Assembly (NCBI RefSeq): GCF_002878395.1
Contig: NC_061120.1
Location: forward strand, 111,434,307-111,498,306
Direction of reading: 5' to 3'
DNA length: 64,000 nt
Origin: Capsicum annuum
Lineage: Eukaryota; Streptophyta; Magnoliopsida; Solanales; Solanaceae
Below the pieces are notes generated by a model. The model did no database searches. It had not been told where the DNA came from and saw only the letters and a list, made by a program, of their open reading frames with translations. Shown one piece after another: positions 46,441 to 59,543 of this stretch; positions within the stretch are counted from its first letter, which is position 1, and every line of letters begins with the position of its first letter. The translations under genes were made by a program, and so were the position numbers.

Positions 46441-48340
46441 CCATACAATAAAGCAAGCTCAGCCTCTACATCAGTTAGGCAGGCGATAGTCTCATCCTGC
46501 CTCTCCACTAGGCTCTATAAGAACTCATGAGTTACTTCAATGAACCCTATAGCTTTATATATGCCAGTAATAGTAGGGTGAGTAGGAACAGTAGATGCCC
46601 CAACCAACTCAGAAATGGACTCTAAGCTGAAGTAGAAGTAGCTAGTCCCCTTCTCCTTCTGTTGTAACCTCAGGAGAATCTTTATTCTATCCCATAATAA
46701 CATCAACACCCATATAAACATCCATTAATGGCCTATCAACATGATATTCCAGAGCTGCTAGCCCCTTAAAATAGGTTAGAATTACAGTCGAAGGTGCCTG
46801 AGCTCTCTAGGCAAGGAGTGGGTTCGTCGGATACTAAATCATGCTAGTATGTGCAATGCTCAACACCTAAAGTCTACTATCCACATCCAAAATATCAGGA
46901 ACACCTGTATTATCATATAACTTCTAGATCAAGTAAGGGAAAGAAAGAGTGGCTATTTGCCCAAATACTCTCTTGTGATCTCATATTTGATGAATGTTAC
47001 AAAATCAACCTTATATCCTGCTAGAAAAATTGAAAAAAATACATCTCTATCCTATGTCAAAAGGTTGTCTAATACAATCAGACATAATTTAAATCATACC
47101 ACTTTTCACCAAATCATGGCGATAAAATATAGCACTAACTTCTTAATTTACCTCGTACCCTCAATCCAAAGGGCATCATCACCTAAGTTTGAAATCTGGT
47201 TGGAGATTCATCTTACTAAACCCAAACTCTACTATCTGGAATAAATGTCTCTAATGGTGCATCTATCATGTGCTAATCTCAATTAGAAGTCACACTCTGT
47301 AGTAGACATCGAAGCTATATACTCAAGCCGAAAGAGAACTCAATGGATGACTGCTGCTGAGATATCAACCTAAACTCTTCTAACCAATGTGTTCTCCAAC
47401 TGGGGTTGCTCTATTACTCTACCCCCTCAAGGTGTGATCAATGAAACTATGGTAGCATATTAAGCGTAGAATTCCCTGACTAAGCCTAACTATAAGATCT
47501 CTAGGGCCTAGTCGTACACCCTAACTGATAGCGCTCAAATGAGTCCCACAAGTCTAGTGCCCCTACTAGGCTTGATAACTCAAAACACTTCTCATATTGA
47601 ATAGTCCTCTTAGGCCAATCTACCTCAGTAACAAATCCATCTGCTCATAAATAATTTGTTTCCTATCTATACACTACCTTAGGTTTATCAAAGATATGGG
47701 TACTACCGAGATGTGTGTAAAGTCGGATGTGGGGTCAGTTGATAGTGGTTTAAAAGTCTAGGCATCTTGTATAGGGAGCTCTATGTCAGGTGCTGAATAA
47801 GATGAAACCTGAAGTATCACCTAAGATATATCCTCATCAGACTGGGGTACTATTAACGCTGACTCACTCACTGAGGCCAACACATCCTCTGACCTCTCCT
47901 CAGAATAGGAGTCCTATTTGTCCTTCTACTTACTCAAACCAAAAACTGATCTAAAATCCATCTCCTATCTGGTCTTTCCTCATCCTCAGAACCATCCTCA
48001 AAAGCCTCCTCTTCCTCTTCAAACTAGGGAGAGTGTAGGAATGAAGTCTTAAACATCTTCATCCTCGACCTAAGAGCTGGTCTTGACATGATCGTCTAGT
48101 CCCCAACTATGGTAGATACAAGCTGAGTGCCTGAATGAGTCTGTGTGGGGAAAGGTTTGGTAACCTGGATGTCTAAAGTAGGAGAAACAATGATAGAAGA
48201 TATAGCATGTCTCTATCTCCTATTCCATAGAGCATTTAGTCTATTTAGAGCAATAGGGTACTCCTCCACTGAGCCACCGCACTCAGGGGATTCATCCTTC
48301 AGTCACAACTATACACCTTTCCTCTGAGCTACTTTGGGTA
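46441..48340 (-). pseudogene. PF20167-like frame, copy 3
   Basis: The likely start is MVPKVAQRKGV at 48340. Central blocks are VTEVDWPKRTIQYEK and LVGALDLWDSFERYQ (about 47550-47640), IDAPLETFIPDSRVWV (about 47215-47265), VMMPFGLRV (near 47170), LCLIVLDNLLT, FFSIFLAGYKVDFVTFIKYE (about 46975-47060) and a segment resembling LPFPYLI-KLYDN followed by VDSRL. These follow the block pattern of the PF20167-like family: an N-terminal RxFY-type block, a mid block ending in L-L-x-R-D, and a LPFP-L-I block. The C-terminal part (46515-46721) is open and ends in PTHPTITGIYKAIGFIEVTH. Many stops. Weaker match than copies 1 and 2. It lies in the same orientation as the right-hand pol and 3' of it once later insertions are removed. 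Confidence 0.4.
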
Positions 48341-49508
48341 CCATCGTACCAAAAAAATCAGTTGTTAGAGCTTGAAAAAAAGAGGGGAATTTGAATAAAA
48401 AACTAAAAACTTTCAGGGTGGGGCACTTACAAAGGCCACTTACGAGCCGTAAGTGCCACTTATGGGCCCTAAGTGCCAATTCATAGGTGCCAGACATAGC
48501 CATGAAGTTTTAGGGCTTTAAATCTAACACCTGCGAAGGAACTTACAACCCATTAGGGCTACTTACGTGGATCGTAGGAGCCATCATAGGTACCCTTATA
48601 AGGGTACTCTAAATATTTCAAATTTAAATCCGTATACAGTTTATTTAGCCTATTCAAGTCCAATTTTGCACATAATAATACTTCTCAAGTTTACAAGCAC
48701 AGGTATTTCACAAATAGTTATGGGTTTACAATAAGATTTTCAACGTCTACTTTTATTTATGGCATGATCACAGAGTATTTATGCAAGAACAATGCACCAA
48801 TTTAAAATTTTAGATTATTCTAGGCTCCTACAAGCAAGATTGTTGAGTTTTAACACAAGTTTAAAGCTTATTCAAGCACCAACTAACCTTTCTTTGTTAA
48901 AACACAATAAAATACTAGTAGGAATAAAAAAACTTACCTTAATATTAGTGATGGAAGAAGAAAAATAAAAAAGTCTGATGGAACCTTAACCTAAGTGTCT
49001 TGTGTGTGAAAATGGACTTGTTAGTACATGGAATGGAAAGAGGACTTGCCTTTTATAAAGTTTGGAGGGAGTTGTAGAGTTAAAACTTAGAAGGGAGTTA
49101 TAAAATTTGAGAAAAGTGGGGGAATTAGATTGGGTTTTAGTATTTAAGGCTATTGGTAGGCCAGTCCAGGTCGGATCCACTTGGGTCCAGCCCAAATTTT
49201 TAAAACTTTGACAAAGAATTTTTCTATCACTTATGGACCGTAAGTGGAAGAAAAGTTTTTGAACTTTTTGTTCTAACACATATGATACCACTTACGAGGT
49301 CATAAGTGGTACTTACGACCCCCGTAGGTGCGTTCGTAAATAAAAGTTCAAAGACCCTAAAATACGTAAATTTTTCACTCTGATAGTTATTGTATGATTT
49401 ACCTAGCCTGAGTGGGACTTATGACCCCCATAAGTGGATTAATAAGTGAAAGACCCTGCAAAATTCTCTCGTGGTCTGAGCCTTAGAGTGTGTCAAGTGA
49501 AGCATAAA
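48341..49508 (-). promoter_or_regulatory. Leader of PF20167-like copy 3 with TATA and palindromic words
   Basis: On the minus strand, words such as cacttacggtccataagtg and acctcgtaagtgg (49210-49440) precede a TATA-like ctttataaaagg (49049-49060). Further words (cttacgagccgtaag, 48436-48450) lie downstream. This is an LTR U3-like arrangement but I could not match it to the B 3' LTR, so it may be an internal promoter. No coding frame. Confidence 0.35.
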
Positions 49509-52500
49509 TCCATCCTTAAAAGGTTGAGAAGTGTCTTCCTAAGTAAGAAATATTTTGAACCATGTAGAATTTCCCTAATATCACTTTTTGTCATGTACAA
49601 CATTGAATAATCTTTCCATCGATACCAATTTCTTTAAAATTCAACATCGAACGATGAAGTTATGGCCGTTTTACTAAAAGCGGTCGAAACCTCCCAGGTG
49701 CGAAGGCCAGGTTGACGGACCATCGAGCTAGCGACGGACCGTCACCCAGACCATCGCAATAAAGGAAGTGACTTTATTTTCAGGCCCAAGTGCGACAGCC
49801 AGGATGATGGACCGTCGAAGCTGCAACGGACCGTTGTTGGGACCACGCGCTAAGGTAGTCTGGCCTCATCCTAGCCAACGCGCAATGGATGATCCGATGG
49901 ACCATCGAATTTTCGACGGATAGTCGTTTAGACTGTTGCATTGAGGCAGTGTATTATTTTGCTAACTGATATACGATGGATGATATGACAGTCCATTAGG
50001 CTGAGCGATGGACCGTCACTTCGACCATTGCAGATCCCATTTAGAATTTTTAACTTGATTTTAAAAGGGCTTTTTGGTCATTTTCCCACTATTTTCATCC
50101 CCTATTTATATCCGATCAAGGCTGACTATTTTATTCTTTATCGTTAACATCAAAAACTAGGATTTCTACAAAATCAAAACCTTTCTTTCTTCTTCAAGAA
50201 AAATCAAGAGAAATCAAGAAATCAAGAATCTTCCAAGAGCCTTCAAGAAAGAGTTTCCCTAAGGTATGCAAATGTTGATTCTTGGGTCCCTTTCATCCAA
50301 TAAGCTCAAGAACCATTTTAAAAAATTCAAAGACCTTATGCTTATAGGTTTTCATGATTCATGTGTGTTTAAATTGACGTTCATGCTATTATTGAGTTTT
50401 GATTCGTGTTTGTTTGCAAGGTTTTCAAGCTTTGACCCTATTATATGATATTTGTGATGAACCCTCTTCAAGTTGCTTGTTAAGTGATGTGTTCATGTCA
50501 ATTAAGTAAAGAATTGTTGAATAAGCAAATCATGCTCCCATATGTTTGATAAAATGCTTATGTGAAGGAATTAGAGCCATTATAGCATGTTGACTAGAAA
50601 TCCCCAATTATGTACAAGCCCATGCATGCCAGGTGTTTGTCCAAAAGCCTTAGTGAATGAATTGTGACACAATTGCATGAAATTCCCTAATTATATGCTC
50701 TTTGATACATGCTAAGACTTTACATGTTAAGTGTTTGATGCAAGACCTTCTTGAATGGAGTATGAGCCAATAGCATGTCTCCCTATACTATCACATGTTT
50801 ATGATTTCTAAATGCTTGAAGAGATGCTTTAGTAATTGTGATGGTGAATGAATGTCCATGCTTTACTTTTTTGTTATCGAGTCCTGGGTGTATTTATACC
50901 CGACAATTTAGCTGCAGTTTAGAGCCCGTGTTAGTTTTCACGATAATCTCAGTCGAGCCATGATTCTTAGAATCCAGTGAGTTATAAAACCCTATACTCT
51001 CAAACAGTTGCAGAACTTAAGAAATCTCAGTAATATCAGTATCGCTAGTATTTTAGCCTCAGTTTTGTACGCAGATCAGATCTATTAGTATTCAAATGTT
51101 TAGTCTAGAACTTATTATCATCAGTCAGATAACCAGATTCAGTAGTATTTCATCAGATATAGAACTAAGTGAATTTAGATTAACTCAGTTAGATCAGTCG
51201 AGAAATATGATCAGTATCAGATTAAGTTTAGTTTAAGGTAAGAATCAGTTCAGAGTCTTTCAGTTGGGAGTAAGAGCTAGCACCGAGCGAGTGCAGGGAT
51301 GGCGGCTCCCCATTAGAGAGGCAGAGTCATTAGAAGTAATCCCTAAACTCCTGAACTACGTAGCCAGCGCAGGATGCAGGAGTGACCCGTTAGAAAAGGC
51401 TTATCACCCACTAGATAGGTTTGAGTATTATAATGCCTTAGGCTTGACATCCTATAAGGGTCACCCGTTAGAAAGGCTTGACCAGATAAATATTTACCCG
51501 TGGTACGGTATTGACACCCTTCTAGCTAGGGTTACAGGTTAGACCCCACCAGTTTAGATTTGGGGCATGTCAGTTAAGTGAGCAGTCCTATAGTTACAGT
51601 TTTAGTATCAGTTTTCAGAAAAGAACTCAAAAATCAGGACCATCAGATACAGTCATCTATCTCAGTAAGGAAATCAGATAGTTCCATTGATTCATGGGCC
51701 ACCCGCTAGATAGGAATGTTCCCACATGAAGTTATTCAGTATCAGTATTACCAGATCCAGAGATCAACCGCTAGATAGGCTTGATCTCAGATTCATTTAA
51801 GCATTCTTGTTATCAGATCCATAGATCACTTTCTAGATAGGCTTGATCTCAGTATCAGATTCAGTTGAGTAATCTCATTATCAGATCTTGAGATCACCCG
51901 CTAGATAGGCTTGATCTCAGTCTCAGAATCAGTTAAGTAATCTCATTATCAGATCCTGAGACTACCCGCTAGATAGGCTTGATATCAATCTCAGATTCAG
52001 TTAAGTATTCTTATTATCAAATCTAGATATCACCAGTCAGATAAGCTTAATCACATTCTCAGATTTAGTGATTATTCTTATTATCAGATTTTGATATCTT
52101 CAACTAGATAGATTTGATCTCAGATATAATCTTTTCTTATCATTGGTAGCAGATTCTGAAATCATCTGTTAGAGAGGTTTGATCCCTATGTAGTCAGTCA
52201 AGAGTAGAAAGCTCAGAATTCAGTCACTGATATGAGTAGATTCAGTTAATCAGTTTCAGTATCATCAATTTTTTAGATCACTCGCTAGATAAGACTGATT
52301 TCAACTCCAGTACTTAGCTATTAGTATCAGATAATCCAGTGTTTAGTATCGCAGGTGTTAGTAGTGATTTTAGATATCAGTAAAGTAGTATCCAAGTTTC
52401 AGTACTTCAAGTTGAGATGTTTTCAGTTATGGTTTGTGCATTCATGTATATGTCCTCATTTAGTATTTCATGATTATTCAGTTAAGTAATTATTCATGCA

Positions 52501-52978
52501 TAAGCCCTTGTATTAGCCCTACCCCATCTTCATACTCGATACATTCCTATACTGACGCATTTGTACTATGGTTTTATATTTGACACCATAGGTTTAGAGG
52601 CACGTGATCCAGAGTACCCTTAGCAGCTCAGTCTCAGTCAGCAGCAGTAGACATAGCAGTGTGTCCTCTTAAATCGAGGATGATCCTAATTTTATTATCA
52701 TGTCAAATTTAGTTTATTTTTTATAGACGGAGTTAGTTAGGGACATATCCCATTAACTCCACATCTCAGATAGTTTAGAGACTTCTCGAACAGATGTATC
52801 AGTATTCAGTCTCCAGTTTTGAGTATTTTTAGTTGTTTTGAACCTTATGGCCAGTTTCTGTATTTATTATCTATATTATGCAGTGTTCAGGTACAAATAT
52901 TAGTAGAGGGTTAGCTTGTAATCCTTTGGGATAATGAGCACCATATGATGTTTCGGTTCTAGAAAATTGGTCATTACA
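49509..52978 (+). mobile_element. E: solo LTR (~3.5 kb)
   Basis: Flanked by ataaa at 49504-49508 and 52979-52983. The right end tggtcattaca is a standard LTR terminus; the left end would be TC instead of TG, a single change. gacggaccgtc words (49713-50030) precede a TATA-like ctatttatat (50102-50111). The downstream part holds cagtatcag-type words and an array of 68-bp units. No coding frame supported. Confidence 0.65.
51690..52180 (+). repeat. ~68-bp tandem array in LTR E
   Basis: About seven units marked by cccgctagataggcttgatc followed by tcagattcagttaagtattc and ttatcagatc. The clearest units lie between 51771 and 51969, with spacing 62, 68 and 68 bp. Confidence 0.85.
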
Positions 52979-52988
52979 ATAAATCCCC

Positions 52989-55268
52989 TGTAATGCCCAA
53001 CATTTTGGGCTATAATATAGACCATGATTCCAATGCGTTGATAATCCCAAAGTCATAAATCCTATGCCAATATGGAATTTTAATTATTTGCATAGTATGT
53101 TAATCCATTCTAGCTTGAATTTAGACCATAGAGGTCCTTCAACTCAAGGACGAGTTGAAACTATTTCGATCGATTAAGTTTTAGTGGATGTTGTAATTTT
53201 TGTCGGCTTCCATTGACCATAAATCCCTGTGTATTTCTAATTAGAGAGCCTACTATGTGTCAAATTATAGGTCTTTGAGTTAGCTTTCCAACGATACCAA
53301 TTTTGCTAAAATCCGACACCCAAGCAAGCAGTTACGGCTTTTTAAAGTAGCATGCATCGCCTAATCAATCGCACATGGCCACTGGAAAACATAGGTGATA
53401 GCATAGGCGGTGCCTATGTAAACATAGGTGATAGCATAGGTGGCACCTATGTAAAGGTTTCAAGTAACTTAAACACTTTGTTTTTGGGGAAAAATGGTCC
53501 TTTTCCCACCCTTATTTAGCCATAAACACGAAGTTTAGTTCCCAAAGAACCCAAAATACACCTTCATTCATCAAAATTGTTCAAGAACTCTCTCTAGGGT
53601 TTCAAAATAAAAACTCAAGTAGTTCAAGATTCAACCATGGGTTTTTAAAATAAATTAGAGATTCGGAATCCCTAATCCACAAGCTTCAAGAATCATCCAT
53701 CATTTTCTAAAATAGAGGTACGCGGGGTTTTCATAAATTCTCATGGGCTTAGAAAAATCATGTTCTAGAATGGGGTTTTCGAAACTATATATATATATAT
53801 ATATATTCATGTATTAGATGTTTTAACATCATTGTTTTGGTCTCAAAGTGATTTGAGAATATGTAGGTATGAAAACATGAATTTAAGAATGAATTCTTGT
53901 TGAGAGCATGACTTTTGGTGAATTCCCTCTTATTATGAATTTTCAGATTTTTCATAGCTTATGAATTGTTTTGCAATGCATTCTTGAAAAACACTATATG
54001 AAATGGTTGAACTCTTGTTATGATTTAAAGGTGGTTTTAAATCACTAAATAGGGAACTTAGCATAAATGTTTAATGTTCATAATGCATTTAATGAAAGAG
54101 TGCATGGATTTGCTAAAGGAATTTGACCACCATATGTTTGATGAAGTTTTTGCACGTTTTTTACTTGAGTTTCGAAACATAAAATCTTTTATGCAAATTA
54201 CATATTTGGGTGGTCTGAAACTATATTTCATTAAAGATCACGCTTAATACATTATGGATCAGAAATAGGACTTGCAAGTCTTGGTATGACGATACCAAAC
54301 TCAAAAAATGCCATAACAGACATAGACGAATACAGAAATTAGACTTTATCAGATTTGCATGTTTTAGAACTTCAGAATGATGCATGTTAAGAAAAGGCTA
54401 AAATAGAGCATAAAGAGAGCTTAGGTGGTTCCTCGAAGAAAGCATGAGTTCAGAAAACTCTTTGACCAAAACCATGGTTTGTCAGCCCGGGTATATTATT
54501 ATATGCTGACTTAAGTGTCATGTGGCATATCAGATTTAAGAACTCCAACCCTTGCGGCACACTCGGGTTGGAGGCACCGAGTCAATGGCGGATTCCATAT
54601 CGCCCATGAAATATCAGGTTTGTAGGGGATACCACCTAACTCAGAAATAATACACAGATTAGAAATTTGAAATTTACAGACAGGTTACATGTTTTTAGAA
54701 AGTGCCCATGTGTTTTTCAAAAACTGTTTGATGCATGATATTTTGATGAAAATTGCTCTCATGTATTATATATTATATATATGTATATATATTTAATTAC
54801 TATATTTTGGATTGCTTTGCGTGCCAGTACTTTTGTGCTGACCCTTCCCTCCTTCCAGGTTTTGAGACTCAGTCTAGGGGTCAAGATGATTAGTAGATAT
54901 TTCAGATCACAGATCAGATTATGTAGTGGTGAGCCTTCTATATTCCAAAAGGCCTGTTTACTTTTAGATATTTATCTCTAGCCATGTTTTGGTCTAATGG
55001 AGGCCTTGTCCTAGATTTCAGACTGTTATTATTAGTCATGTAGTAGAGATTTCATAGACGGATTTCAGATATTGATAGATATTGTGGGACTTTATTTCCC
55101 ATTACTGATTTTATTAGACTTATGACCATGTTTCCATAATATTATGTATCTTCTGCTTTTCTTTTATCATATGAATTATGTGCATAATTACCAGATAGAA
55201 AGGGGTATTTCGAGCTTTCATAGTTGGGGATGCTCGTCACGGCCAGGGCCCTAGTTTGGGTCGTGACA
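52989..55268 (+). repeat. LARD2 5' LTR
   Basis: Starts tgtaatgcccaacatttt and ends tgggtcgtgaca. Contains two copies of aaacataggtgatagcatag (about 53380-53450), a 21-bp AT run (53786-53806) and a second TA-rich run near 54760-54795. Pairs with 59544-61854. Confidence 0.9.
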
Positions 55269-55272
55269 AACT

Positions 55273-55284
55273 TGGTATCAAAGC
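55273..55284 (+). other. LARD2 primer-binding site
   Basis: tggtatcaaagc differs from the tRNA-Met site TGGTATCAGAGC by one base. It starts 5 bp after the LTR. Confidence 0.8.
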
Positions 55285-58200
55285 ATGGTTTATGGTTCCA
55301 GGGTGTTTGTGAAATTGCGTCGAGTAGAGTCTTATGTATTGGTGTGTAGCACGCCACACTTACAAATAGAGTTAGAATGTTCATAGAATAGAGTTAGAAT
55401 GTTCCCTTTTCATACTCAAATTCATGCTATGGTGTCGCCCATATGAATATAATAGTCATCCCAATTCTTTCCTTACTCAAACATTCTCAGATATATCTCA
55501 TCATTGGGCCAATTTAAGTACAAAAGTTTAGAGTCTAAATGGTATGGTTTGTTCTGATCGAATCATATAAGATTTTTGCAAAGACTTGAGAAGAGTCCGT
55601 TAGTGCTTCATAGTGTATTGGTTCTAGTGTGAACCTTGATTTTGATAAAATCATAATTTTCAGCCTGTCGTATTAAGTGTATTCGGTTCTTTTTAGAACT
55701 TATGTTGCTAGTGTTATGCTTCAGATGTAATAAGGTGTAGTAGAATGTTGAAACTGTATTTCCACCCGAATAGTAGTGTGCGTTAAAGTGTTTTTGTCAT
55801 GACCTATTGGTAATGAAATTAGACCAAGAAGTTAGTGATGTGAAGTCACAAAGTTAGAAGTCAGAGTGAGGATGATTTACCCCTTTATAGTGATAAACTA
55901 ATTTGGTAGCTAGCAACATGTGTGGACAATATGGTAGTCCATGGAGAAAGTTTTTGAATCCGATTTTACTTCTACAAAGTAAGATGTATATTCTTAGTTC
56001 ATTGAATATTGCGTATTAAATCTCAATCTCATAAAATATTATCATCAAAGTGTTGTTGAAACATAAAGTGTAGTGAAGCCGTGTGGGGCTCTTTCAATTC
56101 ACTAGCATAGTTGACTTGTCATTCATCCCATTTTCTTATTCAAAATAGAAAATCAAAGTCTAGTGAAGCCGTATGAGGCCTATTTCGATTCACTAAAAGC
56201 TTGTTGTCCAACTTGTTGTTCCTGTGTAGGTTTAATATATGTATAGCTGAATCTGGTTGCATGATATTGAGCCGGTAAAGAGATGATTCATCCTTGTGTA
56301 TTATTATTAGAAGGTAGAGAAGGAGTTGTTAGTCAGGGTGACTTGTTAGTTTCTTGAATGTGAAAATGGCTATATTAGCGAGTAATTTATGATTATAGAC
56401 TCATGGTTGTTTGAGGAATTTGAAGGCAGTCTAAATGTATGCTTATGTAAGTAAGTGTGAGATGAGAAATCCGCATAAGTAGAGAAGAATGTATGGGGTT
56501 ATAATATTAGATTAAGGTTGATCATGTCTATTATATGACTTTACCACTTGACCTTCTTTTTGTTGGTAATTGTAAGCTAGTACAACTTGTGAGAAGGTAG
56601 GTAGTAGATTTTAAGGTGTTTGAATAAAACGTGTCAATTTTATGGACTAGCATATTATTTTCCACTCTTCATTGGTGGTAAATGATTGATACTAAACTAT
56701 AGGCTTGAATTTAAATAGTGTGGTGGTAAATAGTGGAAAGGGATTGATAATGCATATTTTGTGGGATTAAATTAGTAGGCTTGAGGTGATGAAATAGTAC
56801 ATGCTAATTGATTATGATAAGGAAAACCGTTAGGTCGTGATCGATTATTGTGGATATAAAGTTCTAGTGCACTGGTGTTTCGTGATGTTTATTTATAGTT
56901 TCCAAGTGAAAATTTTGTGTAAGGTTGGGTTGTAAATCATGCATAGCACTAGATATTAAGTTTGAATAGTTGATGTCCATGAAGGTGGATTTGAAGATTT
57001 CTTGGTTAATGAATACTAGTTGTATAGAAGTGATCTAATAGGCTTGAACGATGCATGCAATAGATTAAGTTTATTTGATTCGTAGTGATGTATGATATTG
57101 TATGTATGATGTAGAAGTATGCCTAAGGTGACATGAGGTTGCGGCATTCTTTCTAAGGCTATTACATATTGTGTGTGGCTAGTAGTACCGTTGAGTTGCT
57201 AGATGGAGAAAGACTAGTAGATGTTATATGGGTTCTAAATAGTTAGGTTAAAGAGTTATTATTGATAGTGTTGAGCTTTTTATATTATCTTGATTCTCAT
57301 AGTAATAAGGCATAAGTTGGGAGTCGCGATTTTAGTACGCTATGTCAAAAGTGGTTTGGTTCATCAAAGGCTTGGTGATATCCATGTTAAGTGTTAGAAT
57401 CTAAGTTTGAGATTTGAAGGTTGAACCAATAGAAATAAGTGTGCAAACTAATGTATCCCAAAAGGTAGTCATTCGGGTTAAGTTCTATGATATGCATGCA
57501 TTATCATTTTTTTTTCAGACCCTAGAGTGCAGTAAGTGTAGTTCAGTTAGAATCTGGTAAAGGATCTCCCAAACTCTAGATGATAACGTGAAGCTGAGGG
57601 GGAGATGATAGAACGAATGACCAAGTAAGGCTCTCAAATTCTAGTAGTGATGCAGTATGATTTAGAACATCAGAAAGTGAGGGTGAATCTCAACCCATTC
57701 CTACCTCAGTATTTTTTGCAGTTATCTGGATGCTTACTCATGCCTTATGATTCAGTTCTGTGATCATAGTTCATGATTCCTGTATATGATACAGAGTCAT
57801 GTACTCTTCTAGATCCAAGATAATGAGTTCTAGTTCATTCAAGTAGTCGTAATCACATTCCTTATGTTATGAACTCTAGTTGAGGTCATGCAACTCATGA
57901 CGCATGTACTCACTCTTTATAGTATGCTCAGTCCCGTATAAAAATCTTTTCATGCTTCAGGGTCTTATGTTTTAACCTTTTAGTGACCCTCTCTATGCAA
58001 TGATAGTGGTGATGATGTAAACGTTCTTGTTGATGAAAGATCATAGAATGCTTGTTTAGATAAGGCCATAAGTATGAAGTAAGATTTAGGGCCAAGTCTT
58101 TGATACATGTGATGGTTAGTGGAAAAGTTTATGTGTGTATGATTTTAGGATAGCACGTGGGAGTTATATTGATAATAGTTTAGAAACTATGTGAAGTATG

Positions 58201-59529
58201 TATTTATGGGTGATTGCCTTGAATTTAACATGTGGTTATAAATTAGGCTTAAATGACATTTTGGGATTGTAGTAGAAGGTCGCAATATACATTAGCAACT
58301 TCATATTAAGAGTAAAGAGTAGTCATTAAAGTGGTAAGGCATGTTATACTTAGGATGTGATCTTTAAAGGAGATAAAGAAGATTGCATCATATGGTTTAT
58401 AATAATAGCGTGGTCTGGCATGTTGTATTTTTGTGACTTAGAATTAGGCTTGATCACGGCAAAGGGATTAAGTTATTTCCGACATTAGTAGAAAGATTTG
58501 TCAATGCTCATATGAGAATTTTAAACTGTGTTGAATGAATATGATATTTAAGGAGAATAGTATAGTTAAGTGCTATTCGATAAGTGTGCTAAGCTTGAAA
58601 GTAAGAGGTTATAATGACAAAGGCCTGCTAATTCTATCGTAATTCAGGAGTTATATGCCTATGTTCCAGACTGCAGAGTAGTGTCAATGTGGTGATTCCT
58701 CAGTTGGATGTCTTGTGTAATTCATACCCAAGATTCATGGCTCCCTATTACTGCTAGAATTTCTTTAGAGAATTGTGATGAAGAGATACTTCATTTAAGT
58801 ATGAGGGTGTAGTATAATTCAGTCTATATGGCCAATAAGTAAGTTTAGCAGTTAGATTTGCAAGACTTGTTTTCTCGTCATTGAACTTATTCATGCTACT
58901 TGAAATCTCAGACATGTTACTATTCCAAGATAGATTATACCAGTAGTTACGAGTATAGCTCAATTCATATGTCGTGTACTAGATTCAGATTCAAGATGTT
59001 CAGTTATGATTCAATTTGTAGATGCCTAGTGCATCGCGTCAAATTTTTTTTCGAGTATCTTAATGAATTGAGCATTCATAGAGGGACATAGTGTCCTAAG
59101 GGGGAGATACCTCATTCAGTTGTATGCATAGATTCTTATTACAAGCCTCGCACCAGTTATCATTGTGTAATCAGTCATACATTCATACGTTAGTACAGTC
59201 AGATATGCATGCATTAGAAATGCATGTTCAATAGAAAAGTTCATCTTATCACTTTATTCAGTCTTGCATTCATGAGAACAACTCGGTCACACATCCATGC
59301 ATCAGATATTCATGATTCATTATGAGAATTCATCCTATGAGTAGCTTCAGTTTTGTATTCTATGCCTCGGATATGCATGTTCGGCATAAGCATTTAAAAC
59401 ATCAGTATTTCTAATCTTATAATCATGTTTCCCATCAGTGTATTCTTTCTTAGGGAACATATCATGTCCACGTTACCCCATACCCTTAATACTTCAACAT
59501 TCTATCCATCATTCAGGGATGAATGATCC
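55285..59529 (+). other. LARD2 non-coding interior
   Basis: No supported frame on either strand. A small duplication of atagagttagaatgttc occurs at about 55366-55402. Purine tracts with gggggagat occur at about 57597 and 59099, before the functional one at 59530. The bases are T/G-rich on the plus strand over much of 55700-58650. Confidence 0.6.
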
Positions 59530-59543
59530 CAAGGGGGAGATAA
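59530..59543 (+). other. LARD2 polypurine tract
   Basis: caagggggagataa directly before the 3' LTR TG. Confidence 0.8.

Larger units (their letters stand above)
35522..49508 (-). mobile_element. B: Athila/Tat-like gypsy region, 3' half, nested host
   Basis: Minus-strand order is a leader (49508-48341), a PF20167-like frame (48340-46441), non-coding sequence (46440-44611 continued at 37275-36921) and a 3' LTR (36920-35522). The non-coding part is similar to 39545-40860 of element C, which supports one element lineage. Solo LTR D splits it at 37275/44611 with duplication agcag/agaag. On the right its sequence meets solo LTR E at 49508; with E and LARD2 removed it continues into Athila/Tat pol at 61860. 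B may therefore be the 3' half of that element. Confidence 0.5.

Noticed and set aside
48341..49508. 5' LTR partner of the B 3' LTR
   Set aside because: Shares the style of palindromic words but I could not align the text or find matching ends, so a leader is the safer call.
51264..51542. 92-codon open frame within LTR E
   Set aside because: Lies in the repetitive part of the LTR (cccgttagaaaggcttgac words) and has no recognised motif.
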